Assembly (NCBI GenBank): GCA_963969595.1 | Contig: OZ018415.1 | Location: forward strand, 2,604,001 to 2,668,000 | Source: Neckera pumila | Taxonomy: Eukaryota; Streptophyta; Bryopsida; Hypnales; Neckeraceae | Reading direction: 5' to 3' | Length of the DNA stretch: 64,000 bases | Shown here: positions 34,496 through 45,528 of the stretch, one piece after another | Layout: each line of letters begins with the position of its first letter | Position numbering within the stretch: position 1 is the first letter of the stretch | Notes under the pieces: model-generated | Databases searched by the model: none | The model's input: the letters and a program-made list of their open reading frames with translations, nothing else | Told to the model about the DNA's origin: nothing | Translations under genes and position numbers: made by a program

Positions 34496-37303
34496 TTGCT
34501 GGCAAATCCGAGCGCTGGGGTTGGTGGCATGCCGATGGAGGTTGACGTTACCCATGTTTCTAAGACGCTCTTATCGCATTCACACTCCCGATCACGTTGG
34601 CGTGATCCGCCATCTGAAGATATTGTGGCGTCCCCGGTGGTTTCCAATGCGGTGCTTGAGGTGACAGGGAAGAGGAAGGAAGAAGGCGCTGCCAGTAATG
34701 CTCGCAAGTGGAGGAAGATAGCCCTCAGCACAATCACGCATCGTTGGCAACAAGTTTGGGCTTGCAAGTTTCCTTGGGTAGAGGGTGAGTTCGATTCCAG
34801 TGGTGATCTCACTGCTGTAGTGTGCCAGAGCTATACATCGATCACAGGAAGGAGGAAGCTCATGGTCCCCAAGCTCGACAATTTAGAAAAACACGAAGGT
34901 AAGCGGACGTGTCAGGAAGATGGAGTGCCACTAGCGCATCTCAAAAAGGGTGACATATTTTTCAAGGCTGATTGCAAGCATGTCAAGCTTTGCAAACTTT
35001 GGGCTAGCCGCAAACAAGGGTGTACTGTAGTCGATCAGCTCACTGCTGGTTTGGAGGATGAGTTAAAGAGGAAAGGGGTACAATTCTCAATCCTTTTCTA
35101 AGTTCTTTCTTATGGGTGTCCTATGTGCGAATATGAGAAAGCACAACACTTGCTTAGACACTTGAAAGTGAAGAGTCTGCCTAGAAAACATTGGTCGGAA
35201 AGCACAAGGTGGGAAATGAGCAAACACTTACGTGCTTCAATTCTAACCGCGTTAAAGACTGTTGTGTAGTCAGCTAGCTTTATTTCAATCAACCAATGAG
35301 GTTACTGCGGTGGACCAGACTTGCTGGGTCGGTGTTCATGTCTATGCTATGGATAGTTGGGAACGTATTCCACATTTGTTACATTTGTCTTGCATATCTG
35401 ATGGCAACACTGCGGATTACCTGACTAACGTCATCGTGCATTTCTGGATAATTGAGGGAGGTCCAATGCACAAAGAAATTGCTTCTAAGCTTGTTTGTTT
35501 TAGGGCGGATGGTGTTAGTACTTTCCAGGGTCCTAGAACAGGTGTTACCACCCAGATTCGGGACAAGTGGGCTCCCTTCACATTGGAAGCTAGTTGTGTG
35601 AGCCATCGCATAAACTTGGTAGTGGAGACCCTCTCCAAATGTCCAGTGGTATTGAGGCTGGAGGGCCTTTTTCAATCGGTTTATATTTACTTTTGTCGTA
35701 GTATTAAAAGGCATGCTAAGTTACAAAAGCTTACTAACCTTATGGAAACTAAGGGGACTAAGATGCTCCATAACATTGAAACTCGGTGGATCTCCATGCA
35801 GAGTCTTGGATAGAGAATTATGGTGGAGTATTTGACCTTGCTTGTGAAAATGGAGGTCAACATGACAGGAGGGCCAAGGCTAAAATCAGTTGCCGGTGTT
35901 GCTGATAATTTTGATGTCCTCTTTGACATCAAAGTGTTGTTGTCTTTGGCCTATTTCATACCACTGGAGAATTCAGTTCACTGTTTGATCAAACTATCCC
36001 AGGTGCGAGACATCTTCATTTGTAATTTCCTTCAAGCTGTAAAGGTTTGCCAGTAAGAGCTGGCAAGGTTGTTTATAGACGGTTCCATTGCTTATAGCAA
36101 GCAAGACTTCTCCCGATACAACGATCTGATTTCCTTGCAGTGCACAGACCTTCATTTACGGTGGAAGGAGCTCCCGGGCGACTCGGGGATTTCCCACTTG
36201 TTCTTTGATCTGTCTTTCATGACAGTGTATGCACGCTGCCACAACAAGCAAATTGGGGAGCATATCTTCATCACCCAGCAGGACTTCCATTGCCTATAGG
36301 ACAATATCAAGCGACAATTTGCGAGTAAGAATTTTTTTCTTGGTTTTGTTTAGTTGCTTCAATTCTGGAGGCTTCTATTTGGCTTCCAATTTTTTTTCCT
36401 CAGGCAAATGCAGGTTCTGTTGAAATGCTCGTAAGTTTCAGTTTGTCGGTAAGAATTTGTTTCTAGTTATATTTTGCCCTTTCCGTTTTAGGGCCTTCTA
36501 TTTGGCTTCCCATTTTTTTTTCCGCCTGAGGCGGGGCTTTAAGCAGGTGCGGGTTCTGCTGAAGTGCTCATGCGTTTCAATTGTGGTTCATGTGGTTTAT
36601 TTGGTTGCCCTGTGGTTGCGGTTTCTTTTCTGTGGTTGCAATTTCTTTTCTTGTTCTATTGTTGATGATGTCTAACAACTCCACTGTTGGTTACAGACAT
36701 TGCGCAGTCTCTATCCAATGAATTAGACCACCGCTTTCCCTAGCAAGAACTCCTCACTGCCTTTGGCATTATTTACCCTCAATACTAGAGATAGGAAGGG
36801 GCTGACGCTAGCTTTGCACATCACTTGGCGGTTTTGAAGAGTTTTTACAGTCATGCAAGAGTTGTGAATAAGGGTCAGTCTTTCTTTGAAGGCGGGCTGA
36901 CTCATACTGCCTCTCTAATGCTTTCAGCTTCTGCTTTGGACTTACAACAAGGTTTGTTTAAAGCTACCATGCAGGCTAATTGTAAGGCAACTTGCGACAC
37001 ACCCTTATATGTGAACCCGGTCATCAAATTGTAGAGGAAACTATCACAGTCACGTCACCTCTGTAAGCTAATTTCTAAGTATTTCAAGCTTGCTGAAATT
37101 GGCTGCTGTTTGGTACTTGGCTTTGTGGAGGACGAAAGGTGCTTTTCACTTTGAAATTCTTGAAGTCATGCCATAGAAACAGATTGGGGAAGCACTTGTC
37201 CCTTGTTGTGTGTATGTTTGGCCAAAGGTACTTTTTCTTTGAGGATTTTCCGTATAAGAAAGCTATAAATTCTTGGAGAAATGTTGTCAAGGTTGGTCGC
37301 TAA
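34496..37303 (+). pseudogene. hAT-superfamily transposase (ZNF862/ZMYM-like plant type), degenerate
   Basis: Remnant of a transposase of the hAT class, which would cut and paste its own DNA element. The N-terminal part (34496-35101) is a DNA-binding-like region: W-x-x-K-F-P-W, then VCQSYTS and LEKHEGKR. This resembles a TTF/BED-type finger in which the second cysteine seems changed to tyrosine. The catalytic-type region follows (35262-36300) with VTAVDQTCWVGVH, CFRADGVSTFQG, SHRINLVVETLSK and ETRWISM. The C-terminal dimerisation motif VEDERCFS lies at about 37120-37148, then RLGKHL and ending VVKVGR-stop at 37301. In-frame stops: 35099, 35267, 35811, 36054, 36297, 36741, 36786, 36792 and 37032. 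Frameshifts fall near 35280-35295 and at about 37149 (one base lost). A likely intron runs from 36325 to 36696. The order and length fit the family closely, but no functional product is possible. Family assignment is from recall of related plant proteins. Confidence 0.85.
36325..36696 (+). other. Probable intron of the hAT pseudogene, with internal tandem duplication
   Basis: Coding similarity stops after QFAS; GTAAGAATTT (36325) is a strong 5' splice site. It resumes with LSNELDHRFP just after TGGTTACAG at 36696, a good 3' splice site. Inside, a segment of about 124 bp is duplicated: GTAAGAATTT recurs at 36449, CTTCTATTTGGCTTCC near 36370 and 36497, and GGTTCTGTTGAAATGCTC (36413) recurs as GGTTCTGCTGAAGTGCTC (36551). 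The second motif (AGSVEML-like) may instead be a small duplicated exon. Confidence 0.55.
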
Positions 37304-38189
37304 GGGGATCTATGAAGTACCTGGAGCTTAGTAGTATCCTTTATTAAGTATCCTAGACATTCCATTCTCATTATTCTCATAAGTATCCTAGACATTCCAT
37401 TTCATTATTCTCTTAGTTTTCATAAGGTTTAGCCAGCTTTGGTGCTCAATCACTCATGTTTCCTTGACGTCATCTTCTGCTGCACGGGACTCTGTTTTGC
37501 TGAGCGTTGCTGGAAGTGGAGAATCGGGAGTTTGGAGTTGCTGCGACTGTAACAAGCTGTGGCGAATTGGGGATTGCAGTTGCCTGAGTGACTGTTTTTT
37601 GGAAAATTCTAACCATTTGCGGTTTTGCACTAAAGTGGCTTGTTTCTTCTGTGTGCAAAACACTAACACTGCATTTTGGGCAGTCTTGCATTTGCAAGAA
37701 GGGTTCAACTCCCTTGTTAGTGCCACACTTTGTCATGTAGGCACATCATTCCAAAAATCTCTAAAAACAAATGCCTATTGCACATAATTTCACAATGAAT
37801 AGCTTCCACATCACTTTGACACAAAGGTTGCCAATCCATGACGTTTTTTTACATCACTTAGCAATTCACACAACTACAAAAGACCAGAATTAGACATGAG
37901 TGCACTTCCAACTTTGTTGTATAGTAGTAAGCAGTACACTAGTGGAAAAAAAATGGGAGTCAAAATACTCCTTTTTCCTCCCAAGTTTATGTCCCTATTT
38001 TTACTGGAAAAAAATCTGCTCGCGGAAATAGCTCCTACTTTGCACGATAATAGCATTTGTGCTAAATAGCCTATAACTGTTCTGGGATCGCTGGTCTACA
38101 CTAGTAATAGAGTTTGGATCCCCTTTCTCCCTGCCATGGGCCAGGGTGAACCAACTCCTTTACTCGGCCATCAGGAAAACCCCTGAAAT
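37304..38189. other. Unassigned DNA downstream of the hAT relic
   Basis: A 15-bp tract AGTATCCTAGACATTCC-like sequence is directly repeated at about 37347 and 37381. A 107-codon frame (37464-37787) is cysteine-rich at its start (WSCCDCNKLWR), but spacing does not fit a known zinc finger. CACTAGTGGAAAAA at about 37937 resembles a CACTA end, with no partner found. Confidence 0.4.
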
Positions 38190-38560
38190 TTTTTATTTGT
38201 CACACATGATAAAATTTGGAAATTTTGAATTCATATTTGCGATCAGAGCCTTCAAATTAGCTACACTAAATAGTGAAATTGGGTTGTCTTGACCTAGAGA
38301 ACTTACCTCATGTTATCTCATGAGTCATTGCTTGTCCAGACAGAGGCACAAGCTAGTCTCTAATCAACAAATTAATATACCAACGTGTAGCACACATGTT
38401 TCCTACATCATACGACATCCTTTTACAGTATCTTTAATTTTGATATAGTGTAGAATGTCAAGAAATTAGTGTTGGACAACCTAATATCCCTATTCAATGT
38501 AGGTAAGGTGATAAACATAGATTTAATACGGCACAAAATAAGGGGCGTTTTTTTACAAGC
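38190..38560 (+). repeat. Family J repeat split by an L element (J2)
   Basis: J sequence (TTGTCACACATGATAAAATT, TTGAATTCATATTTGCGATC, TTCAAATTAG) runs to 38260. It continues after 38502 with TACGGCACAAAATAAGGGGC. The 242-bp interval between is an L-type element. Confidence 0.6.
38261..38502. mobile_element. TIR element, family L (L2), inside J2
   Basis: Starts CTACACTAAATAGTGAAATT, GGGTTGTC and ends GGACAACCTAATATCCC, TATTCAATGTAG, an imperfect inverted repeat matching the ends of L1 (27104-27361). The interior is unrelated to L1. A TAG precedes the element and could be the target, but the duplication is not certain. Confidence 0.6.
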
Positions 38561-38570
38561 ACCCTTGAAG

Positions 38571-38810
38571 GCCAGGGAGGATTGACCCCTCTATTGCCCC
38601 GTTTTCTACCCCTGGATAAAACACTGGAATCTCTTTATTTGCCATCTATGAAAAAATTTGCAAATTTTGAATTCATATTTGCAATTAGAGACCCCAAATT
38701 AGTCTAGGGAGGTGAAGAGAAACAAATTTTACACAGCCCCAAATAGGGGGCAATTTTTACATTTACCCCGGGTTGGGGCAATAGAGGGGTTAGTCCTTCC
38801 TGGCCCCTCT
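38571..38810. mobile_element. TIR element, family M, containing J3
   Basis: Ends of about 31 bp: GGCCAGGGAGGATTGACCCC, TCTATTGCCCC at the left; GGGGCAATAGAGGGGTTAGT, CCTTCCTGGCC at the right. A third partial end (GCTAGGGACGATTGACCCCC) occurs just outside at about 38851. The interior (about 38625-38755) is J sequence (ATTTGCAATTAGAGACCCC), so M ends and J cores go together here. Confidence 0.65.
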
Positions 38811-41139
38811 GGAATGGCTTGGACAGGCCGCACTAAAGGGTCAATTCACGGCTAGGGACGATTGACCCCCCTATTGCCCTTGAAATCAGTGGTCACGGAT
38901 CCATCATTTTTGGATTAAGGTGCAGGTGTTACTACCAATAAAACAAAAACAACACGACTTAGAGTCTTTGTCCTAGGTAAACAACAATATTAATTTACAA
39001 ATAGTGAATAGTGAAAAAATTCAAAAATATTAGCTTATTTATGAGTTAGAACCTACATTTTGACTCCAATCTAATCCTAATTGTGTTGTGCAGTATGAAC
39101 ATGGTTATAGATAGGATTGAAAAACTAGAATTCAGAAACCAAAGTCGATGTTGTAGTCTTTGTTCAAAGGACATAGCCAATCAAATGAAATAAATTAACC
39201 CTAAGAGGACATTTTATGCCCGAGCTTGGTCAAACTTCATTAGATTTCTACATGCATTAAAATATGCATATAAATTTTTTGATATTTTGGCATGCAATAA
39301 TATATGTCTAAAATTTAATCTCATTTTTTCATAATTAAAAATATTACATTAACTTTTATATGATTTTTTCAAGAAATTTCTTTGTCATAGCAATTACAAA
39401 AATGCTAAAAATGGTAGGAAATTTAAAAAAAATAAAAATAATATTGGCAAACATTATAGTGTAATTAAAATACTTCTTGAGCTCAAACCAAGAGAAATTT
39501 GATAGGAAAAAAATTCAAAAGTGGTGTATTTTGAGCTATTAAGATGCCACTTTTAATAATTTTGAAAAAAATTAAAGTAGAATAAAATGTAGATTATTGG
39601 GTCTACATTTCCTTAGTGAAGCTTAAAAACATTTAAAAACAAGAACTATGTGAAAATTCAAGTTTTGACTTTCAAAATGCCCATAGGGCTTGCAGTGTCT
39701 TTTAACCGCTAATGACCTTAGTGACCATTTTCTGGTTGTTGCCCCTCTTTTTTGAACTATCCATTTTCAAGTTTTGAATTTTTTTTTTAAATAAAAATTA
39801 TTTCTAGAAAACAGATTGTGTTATAAATCCAATAGAGGTAGTTCCATCAAATTTAAGTCAAACTCGACCTTGTAGAATTTTTCAAGGTTAAGTGATATAA
39901 TATAGTTCACATCTCATTTTTTTGAATTTAGTTTGGACATGGACTAGAAAGTCAGCCAACCAGTGTGATTCTTACGCAACTCAAAAGGGCAGATCCAAGG
40001 AATTCAAGAAAAGACAAATGTCCCATTCTTTTTTCTAACAAACATTACTTTCATTTCAATGACATTGTGCATTGCAAGCTTTAGCATGAATAAAAAAATG
40101 CTTGGAATGTTGTGAAATTTTTCATGCACATTTTCAAGTCTCATATCTTTCACTAAGCACAAAAAGGACATCATTTCAAAATATCCTCAAAAGATATGTT
40201 CCTTCAAAGTACGTTGCATTGTATTTCCATTGGCCCAAATAAAACTTCAAACTTAAATACCTCCTAAACCGTGTGATCAAGCAATCTGAATGTTTTTTGC
40301 TCACTTTCAATGTGAACTTCAAAATCAATGTGGTGTTCTCACTCTCATTGTGAACTTCAAAATCCTATGATTACATTCTATCCAATCTCAAGAAAAAAAT
40401 AAAAAATAAATAAATTGCTCAAATTCTTGACAATTTTGGCCCATTTTGAAAGTACAACCCCTTGGATCATAAGGGTACCACTGAGATGCAAAAAAACATA
40501 TTGGAGAATATGTTGAGAGCATCGTCATCATCAAGTGTACAATGAAGGAAATTAAAATGTATAGAAAGATGGCAATTGTCCATGTGTTTCAAGGAAAACA
40601 AAGAAAACCCCCCCAAAAACCAATAGAAAGTCCAAAAGATCCTCACTCTTCGTAGTCCCAAAATTGGGTATCTAGACTATAAAAAGGTTGTCAATTGGCA
40701 TTGAAAGATGCCCTCCTGGCTCAACAAAGGTGCCTCCCTCCCTAATAAAGCCCGGGCTGTTGAATTCCATCCCCCTGTTGTGCATGCTGTACCCCCATAA
40801 TGGAACAGTAACTTCTGGAGTTTATTCCCTCCTCCACCAGGTGGATCTTGGAGTGGGTCGGTGGGTCTTTTTATTGCCATTTGGAACTGCACCACATGGC
40901 ACCATTTGGGCTTGTGCTTAAATTGGGGGAAGGGAATAATAATAAGAGTTCGGAAGTCCATCCTGGGCCTCAGATAGGTCTGCATGGCATGCCGGCATGC
41001 AAGCATGCATTATGTCAAGGCTACTGACTTAACTTAACTTAACTTTTACTTAACTCATGTCTCCTGACTGACCCTGACCAGTTGAGTTAAAATTGGACTG
41101 GGCTGCATGGGAGGGCCGGCCCGTATTGCCCCAAGTTTT
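38811..41139. other. Unassigned AT-rich DNA
   Basis: No gene is supported. A SINE-like tail ATTGTCCATGTGTTTCAAGG occurs at about 40575-40595, followed by an A-rich stretch. A run of ACTTA repeats lies at about 41027-41057. TTAACCCTAAGAGGACA at 39195 and TTAACCGCTAATGACC at 39712 resemble TTAA-element starts, but matching right ends were not found. Confidence 0.45.
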
Positions 41140-41271
41140 GAATTTTTTGTTTGCCACATATGATTAAATTTGCAAATTCTGGAATCATATTTGCAATCAG
41201 AGGCCCCCAATTAGCTAGGAGACATGAAGAAATCCAAAGTTAAAGCGGCACAAAATAGGGGGCAATTTTTA
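41140..41271 (+). repeat. Family J repeat (J4)
   Basis: TTGCCACATATGATTAAATT, GAATCATATTTGCAATCAGA, CCCCAATTAGCTAGGAG and CGGCACAAAATAGGGGGC in order, the best-preserved J copy. The GC-rich sequence just before it (GGGCCGGCCCG near 41113) is not shared by other copies. Confidence 0.6.
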
Positions 41272-42771
41272 CATTTATCCTTTGACGATAGGATTGAACA
41301 AAAAAAACATTTTTTCGTTCAAAATTTTTTCTTGGAAGTTGCTTGAGTACATTTTTGTGAATAGTATTGCAAATCCCCTCATGATGGCATTATTGACTAT
41401 TCTAAAGAAGAAGATACTTAATCCATAGATGACCCCTGTAGTCAGTGTAGTGTATTTTGACCATTTATTGTTATGAATTCTGGATGAGAATTTTATCTAT
41501 AAAAATAATGTTTTTTGAATTTGAGTCCAACTAATGAAATAAAGCTTATTAATTGCAATTTCTCTGCAAATTCAAAAAATTCAAAAAATTCAAAAAAATT
41601 CACATATTTCAACATTTTATAATAATATGACCTATGGGCCAACACCTATGGTTAGTTCATTTTCTAATTTTATAGAGATAAAAAAAACTTTCCGGTTTAT
41701 ACCATAATATTATAAACTACATCTATGGTGAAAATCTCACATTTTTCAAGTACAATTTGTATTTGATATGAATTTTTTCATTTAAAACAATTATAAAAAT
41801 TTCAAAAAAATCCACAAAAATTTGAAAACTTGATTACTAAGTAGTTGGCATATGATTTCATGTTTGAAAACTAAATATAAAATTTTTCATTCAAATTTAG
41901 TTGGCTGCCAATAGATTGATGGACAATGCCTGAGGCTACCCTCTCTAACAAGGTCATCCATTGAATACTTAGCGTTTGCGGCGTCCTTCTAGAGTTAAAC
42001 TACAAGTGGCGGTCAAAATAACATCCATTTTTTGGACATCCATATCCAAAACATTTTCTTATATTAGTTAACTGTGTCCAAAGTTTTCCAAGTTTTGTAA
42101 TTTTGGGAGAATTTTTTGGTGATTTCATCCACATTTTTTCTAATTTTTTAGTGCCGTAATAACCAAATCTAAAGTAAAGCAAGATTTTGAGTTTTTTTAT
42201 TACTAATTTAATCATTATTCCATCTTTCTAATTATATTTGGGACTAAATATCATGAGATTTTCAGAGATGGTTGATCTACCTACAAGCCCAAAGAAAATT
42301 AACCTAATTGTCTAAGGCAACACAATTTGGAGTCAACGAAACTTTGAGGTAAATTTTTTTTTATCCAAGTATAATTTTAAATATATTTTAAATTAATATC
42401 CTTTAAAGTCTATTCATAAGACCAAAAATCTGATTTTGAAAAAAAAGAAATTCTACGGAAGATTTCATACCATGTGTCCTAGGAAATCTTGAATTCTAGC
42501 AGTAAGGGTTTTTAGAGATGAGCCTCAATTGCAATAGATTCTTGGAGAGAAATCACATTGGAAATTCATTTAATAAAATTATAAAAATAAATCTTGAAAA
42601 GCCATAAGTTGATTATGTTATGTTCTTTATTCTTGCATTTTTTTCATTACTTCATTTTAAGATTTGGCATGTAAAAAGAGGATTAAGAGACTTCAATTCA
42701 CTTTCAAATTTTTACCCCCTTTATTAGTAGACATGAACATATTTCAATCCATATAGTTATGTTTTATTTTC
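41272..42771. other. Unassigned AT-rich DNA
   Basis: An AAAATTC tandem run occurs near 41570-41600. No gene; frames below 75 codons without motifs. Confidence 0.5.
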
Positions 42772-43590
42772 TTAATTCCTAAAGTCTCGTTGGTTGTACA
42801 AGGACCAAAATGTGACTTTAGATAGGCTCATATGGTCTCACTGTTCATTGTAATTTTTTTGAAACTTTCTGTAAATCTAGAAAAATACATAAGCTTCTTG
42901 GGAATGTAATTTTATTTCAATTGGTGCCCATGAGCAAAAGTTAAAGCATAAGAAGCTGAAAATGGAGGTCGGCGGGAACACAAAAAAATCACAAAAAGCC
43001 AAAAAAAAAATTTTATTTTTGTCTACGAAAATAATATATTTTTGTCTACATAAGAAGCTTTGATTCATTCTTATTGGACTAGTGATGAGAAAGTTACAAA
43101 CAATCTTGTCTTTAGGCAATCTAAGCATCTTCTTCAAAAAATAACATATAGGATTCATTTTTTATTTTATTTTATTCAATTCTTTTGAAAAACATTGTTT
43201 GACAAGGTTAAATATGTTTGCTAAAATAATCACTATTGGAATTATTGTATTTCAATTCTATCTTAGAGCTATTAACAATTTAGTTTTTTGTTTGATTTTA
43301 GACCTACTTTTACTTAACAATTTTTTAAAGAATGAAAATAAAATATTTAAAATAAAAATAAAACTTCAAACTTTCAACTCAATCATTTAACATAAAAAAG
43401 TTAAAATTCAAAGTGTGTAATGCAAAGAATTTCCACAAGTAGCAATCAAAGTCTTCTGAAATTACGAAAAAGCATTAAAATTTTTATTTTTTCCAACTTT
43501 GAATCCTAATATCTTCCAATTTTTATAGTCAAACTTCATGAAACTTTTACAACCTAATTTGAGAAAAATTGAGTGCAAGATTGTATGATT
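42772..43590 (+). mobile_element. TTAA-type repeat, subfamily A, 3'-truncated and diverged (A8)
   Basis: Starts TTAATTCCTAAAGTCTCG and follows the A order: CTTCTTGGGAATG, TTGGTGCCCATGAGCAAAAG, AAGCTTTGATTCATTC, ATCTTCCAATTTTTATAGTC, GTGCAAGATTGTATGATTC. It then passes directly into reverse-oriented C sequence at about 43590, losing its last approximately 100 bp. Confidence 0.65.
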
Positions 43591-44539
43591 CTAAGAATGG
43601 GGTTCAGGGAGACATTGTCAAAAAAACTGCAGATATTTGATATGTTATTCAAAAATGAAAACTGAAACTTTTTTTGAAACTTTATCCATACAAAATTGAA
43701 GTAAAATATTTTACTAGCGTGTGGAAAAATTTCAGCCCACTTGACCTCGCGGATTGAAAGATTATAACATTTGAAGTGAGGAAAAAAACTTTTTTTCATT
43801 CCTGCAAAACAAGGTCAGCAAACTTCGGGCCCTCTTGGAGTAAAATTTTTGTTCTACACAAAAAGGAAGATTTTGACCATTCATAAGTGCATGATGTTAG
43901 TTTGACTCATGAAAATTTGTAGAGGCAATTGAGATGTCTAGCTTACACTAAATCACCCTGCAATACAAGGAGGTTAAGTGAATTGGCAATACACTAGTTA
44001 TTTTTTTATGATTTCTTGTGCAATGAAGAAATTTTTTATTTGAAATCTAAACGGCAAAAAGTTAGAGACAAACATTTGGAATATGTGGAAAAACTTTCAA
44101 GAATTTTGACTTCATAGATTGCAAGATAATAGGCCTTGAAGTTAGAAGAAAATGTTTTTTCTTGAAACCACCTCAACTTAGCTAACAAAGTTTGACTCCT
44201 CTTAGAATGTGATTTGAGAAATAATATTTATTTTTCTTTAGACAATTGTATGCCACATTTTATTAGTTACATACATGCCAAATTTCAAAAGTTGATGATC
44301 TTTTTTGCAAAAGATTCCCAAAACATTTCCAAATTGTCCAAATTGCCCTAAAAGTTCAAGGCAACATAATTTCTGATCTGGGCATTGAATCGGAAAAATA
44401 AATTAGTTTTTCACCAAGGAAGTTCGTATTTGCACATTGTGTCCAAATTTCATGAATATTCGATCAAAAATGACTTTATAGGAACCTACCCAAGATTTCT
44501 TGTGTATGTTGAACGGACACTTGATCCTTTAGGGGTTAA
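43586..44539 (-). mobile_element. TTAA-type repeat, subfamily C, long form (C2)
   Basis: The left part GGGAGACATTGTC, CAAAAATGAAAACTGAAAC and TTTTTTTGAAACTTTATCC matches the right part of C1 in reverse. The right part TCAAGGCAACATAA, GATCTGGGCATTG, AGGAACCTACC and GTTGAACGGACACTTGATCC, ending TTTAGGGGTTAA at 44539, matches the left part of C1 in reverse. About 550 bp of extra interior suggests C1 is an internally deleted form of this longer element. Confidence 0.7.
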
Positions 44540-45242
44540 AGAATTAGAAGCCTACTGATTGTTTGGAGTCACTTCAATGAAAAATGAAAATTGAATTGCA
44601 AAATGCAGGTTCTCATAACACTATTGAAACCTATACATTAATTATTTAATCTCAATGGACAATTTCCTAGCAGTATTTTATGTAGATTTTATTTTTTTGG
44701 AAGAAATAATATGAAGACTGCACCTAGACCAAAAGGTGCCCAATGGTTAGTGCATGATTACCGAGAGTTTATTAACATTGTGATGATGTTGTATTTCCTA
44801 AAAATATTTACAAACAATCTTTATCTTATTCTAATTTCTTTAATTTTTATCCAAATTTGAAGTGTGAACTAGTTTTGGAAATCCCTAAGTATTCCATATA
44901 TCAATTTGAATTCGAGTTTACTTTTTGAAAAGCTTTTAAGAAATTGATTTGAGCTCTTATATTGTGGTATCTACATTAGACTTTAAAATCGGATTTGTTA
45001 ATTTATGTTATTATATATTTTATATTGTAGAGGACTAAATGAACTTTTAGAATAGCAAGGCAATTAGTATTAGGACTTTCTTAGTAAAAATTATAGGCAG
45101 ATGAGATTTAGACTTTAATTTGCCCTAGAAAACTTCATCCATCAATTTCTACTAGCTCGTTTGACCAAACTGACATTTTTTGGGGCTTTGGTTTTAAATT
45201 ATTATAGATTCTAAGGTCTTTTCTTTTACTCTGATTGAATAA
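44540..45242. other. Unassigned AT-rich DNA
   Basis: One stretch (about 44716-44780) reads RPKGAQWLVHDYREFIN on the plus strand, faintly like a reverse-transcriptase motif, but the frame breaks up at once. No gene is called. Confidence 0.4.
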
Positions 45243-45528
45243 CATTAGAAAAAATTTCAGCCCTCCAGAAGGCCGCTAAAGAATTGATTTACGGGACCCC
45301 TTTGGTGCAATTTCAGAATGAATAAAAAAGCATATATATTTTTTTAAATATTAAAAAAATAAAAAATATATTGAAAAAAATATAAATTTGACATGGCACT
45401 ACTAGTGCCACATCAGCACCCAATTTTTAAATATTAAAAAATAAATTTTGTTTTTGTTTTTTTTCCATAATTGCACCAGGTGGGTGCCAAACTCGCGACC
45501 TTCTGGAGGGCTGAAATTTTTCCTAATG
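45243..45528. mobile_element. TIR element, family G (G2)
   Basis: A 286-bp element with ends CATTAGAAAAAATTTCAGCC, CTCCAGAAGG and CCTTCTGGAGGGCTGAAATT, TTTCCTAATG, an almost perfect 30-bp inverted repeat with one mismatch. No coding content; no clear target duplication (flanks GAATAA / ATTTGT). Confidence 0.82.

Noticed and set aside
37464..37787. Cysteine-rich 107-codon frame (WSCCDCNKLWR)
   Set aside because: Spacing does not match CW-type or RanBP2-type zinc fingers; no other support.
37937..38108. CACTAGTGGAAAAA as a CACTA transposon end
   Set aside because: No matching inverted end or 3-bp duplication nearby.
39195..39715. Possible TTAA element between TTAACCCTAAGAGG and TTTTAACCG
   Set aside because: The two ends do not form an inverted repeat and the interior matches no other copy.
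44716..44780. Short reverse-transcriptase-like string (WLVHDYREFIN)
   Set aside because: Only one motif; the frame ends quickly and no neighbouring RT, RNase H or integrase motifs are seen.
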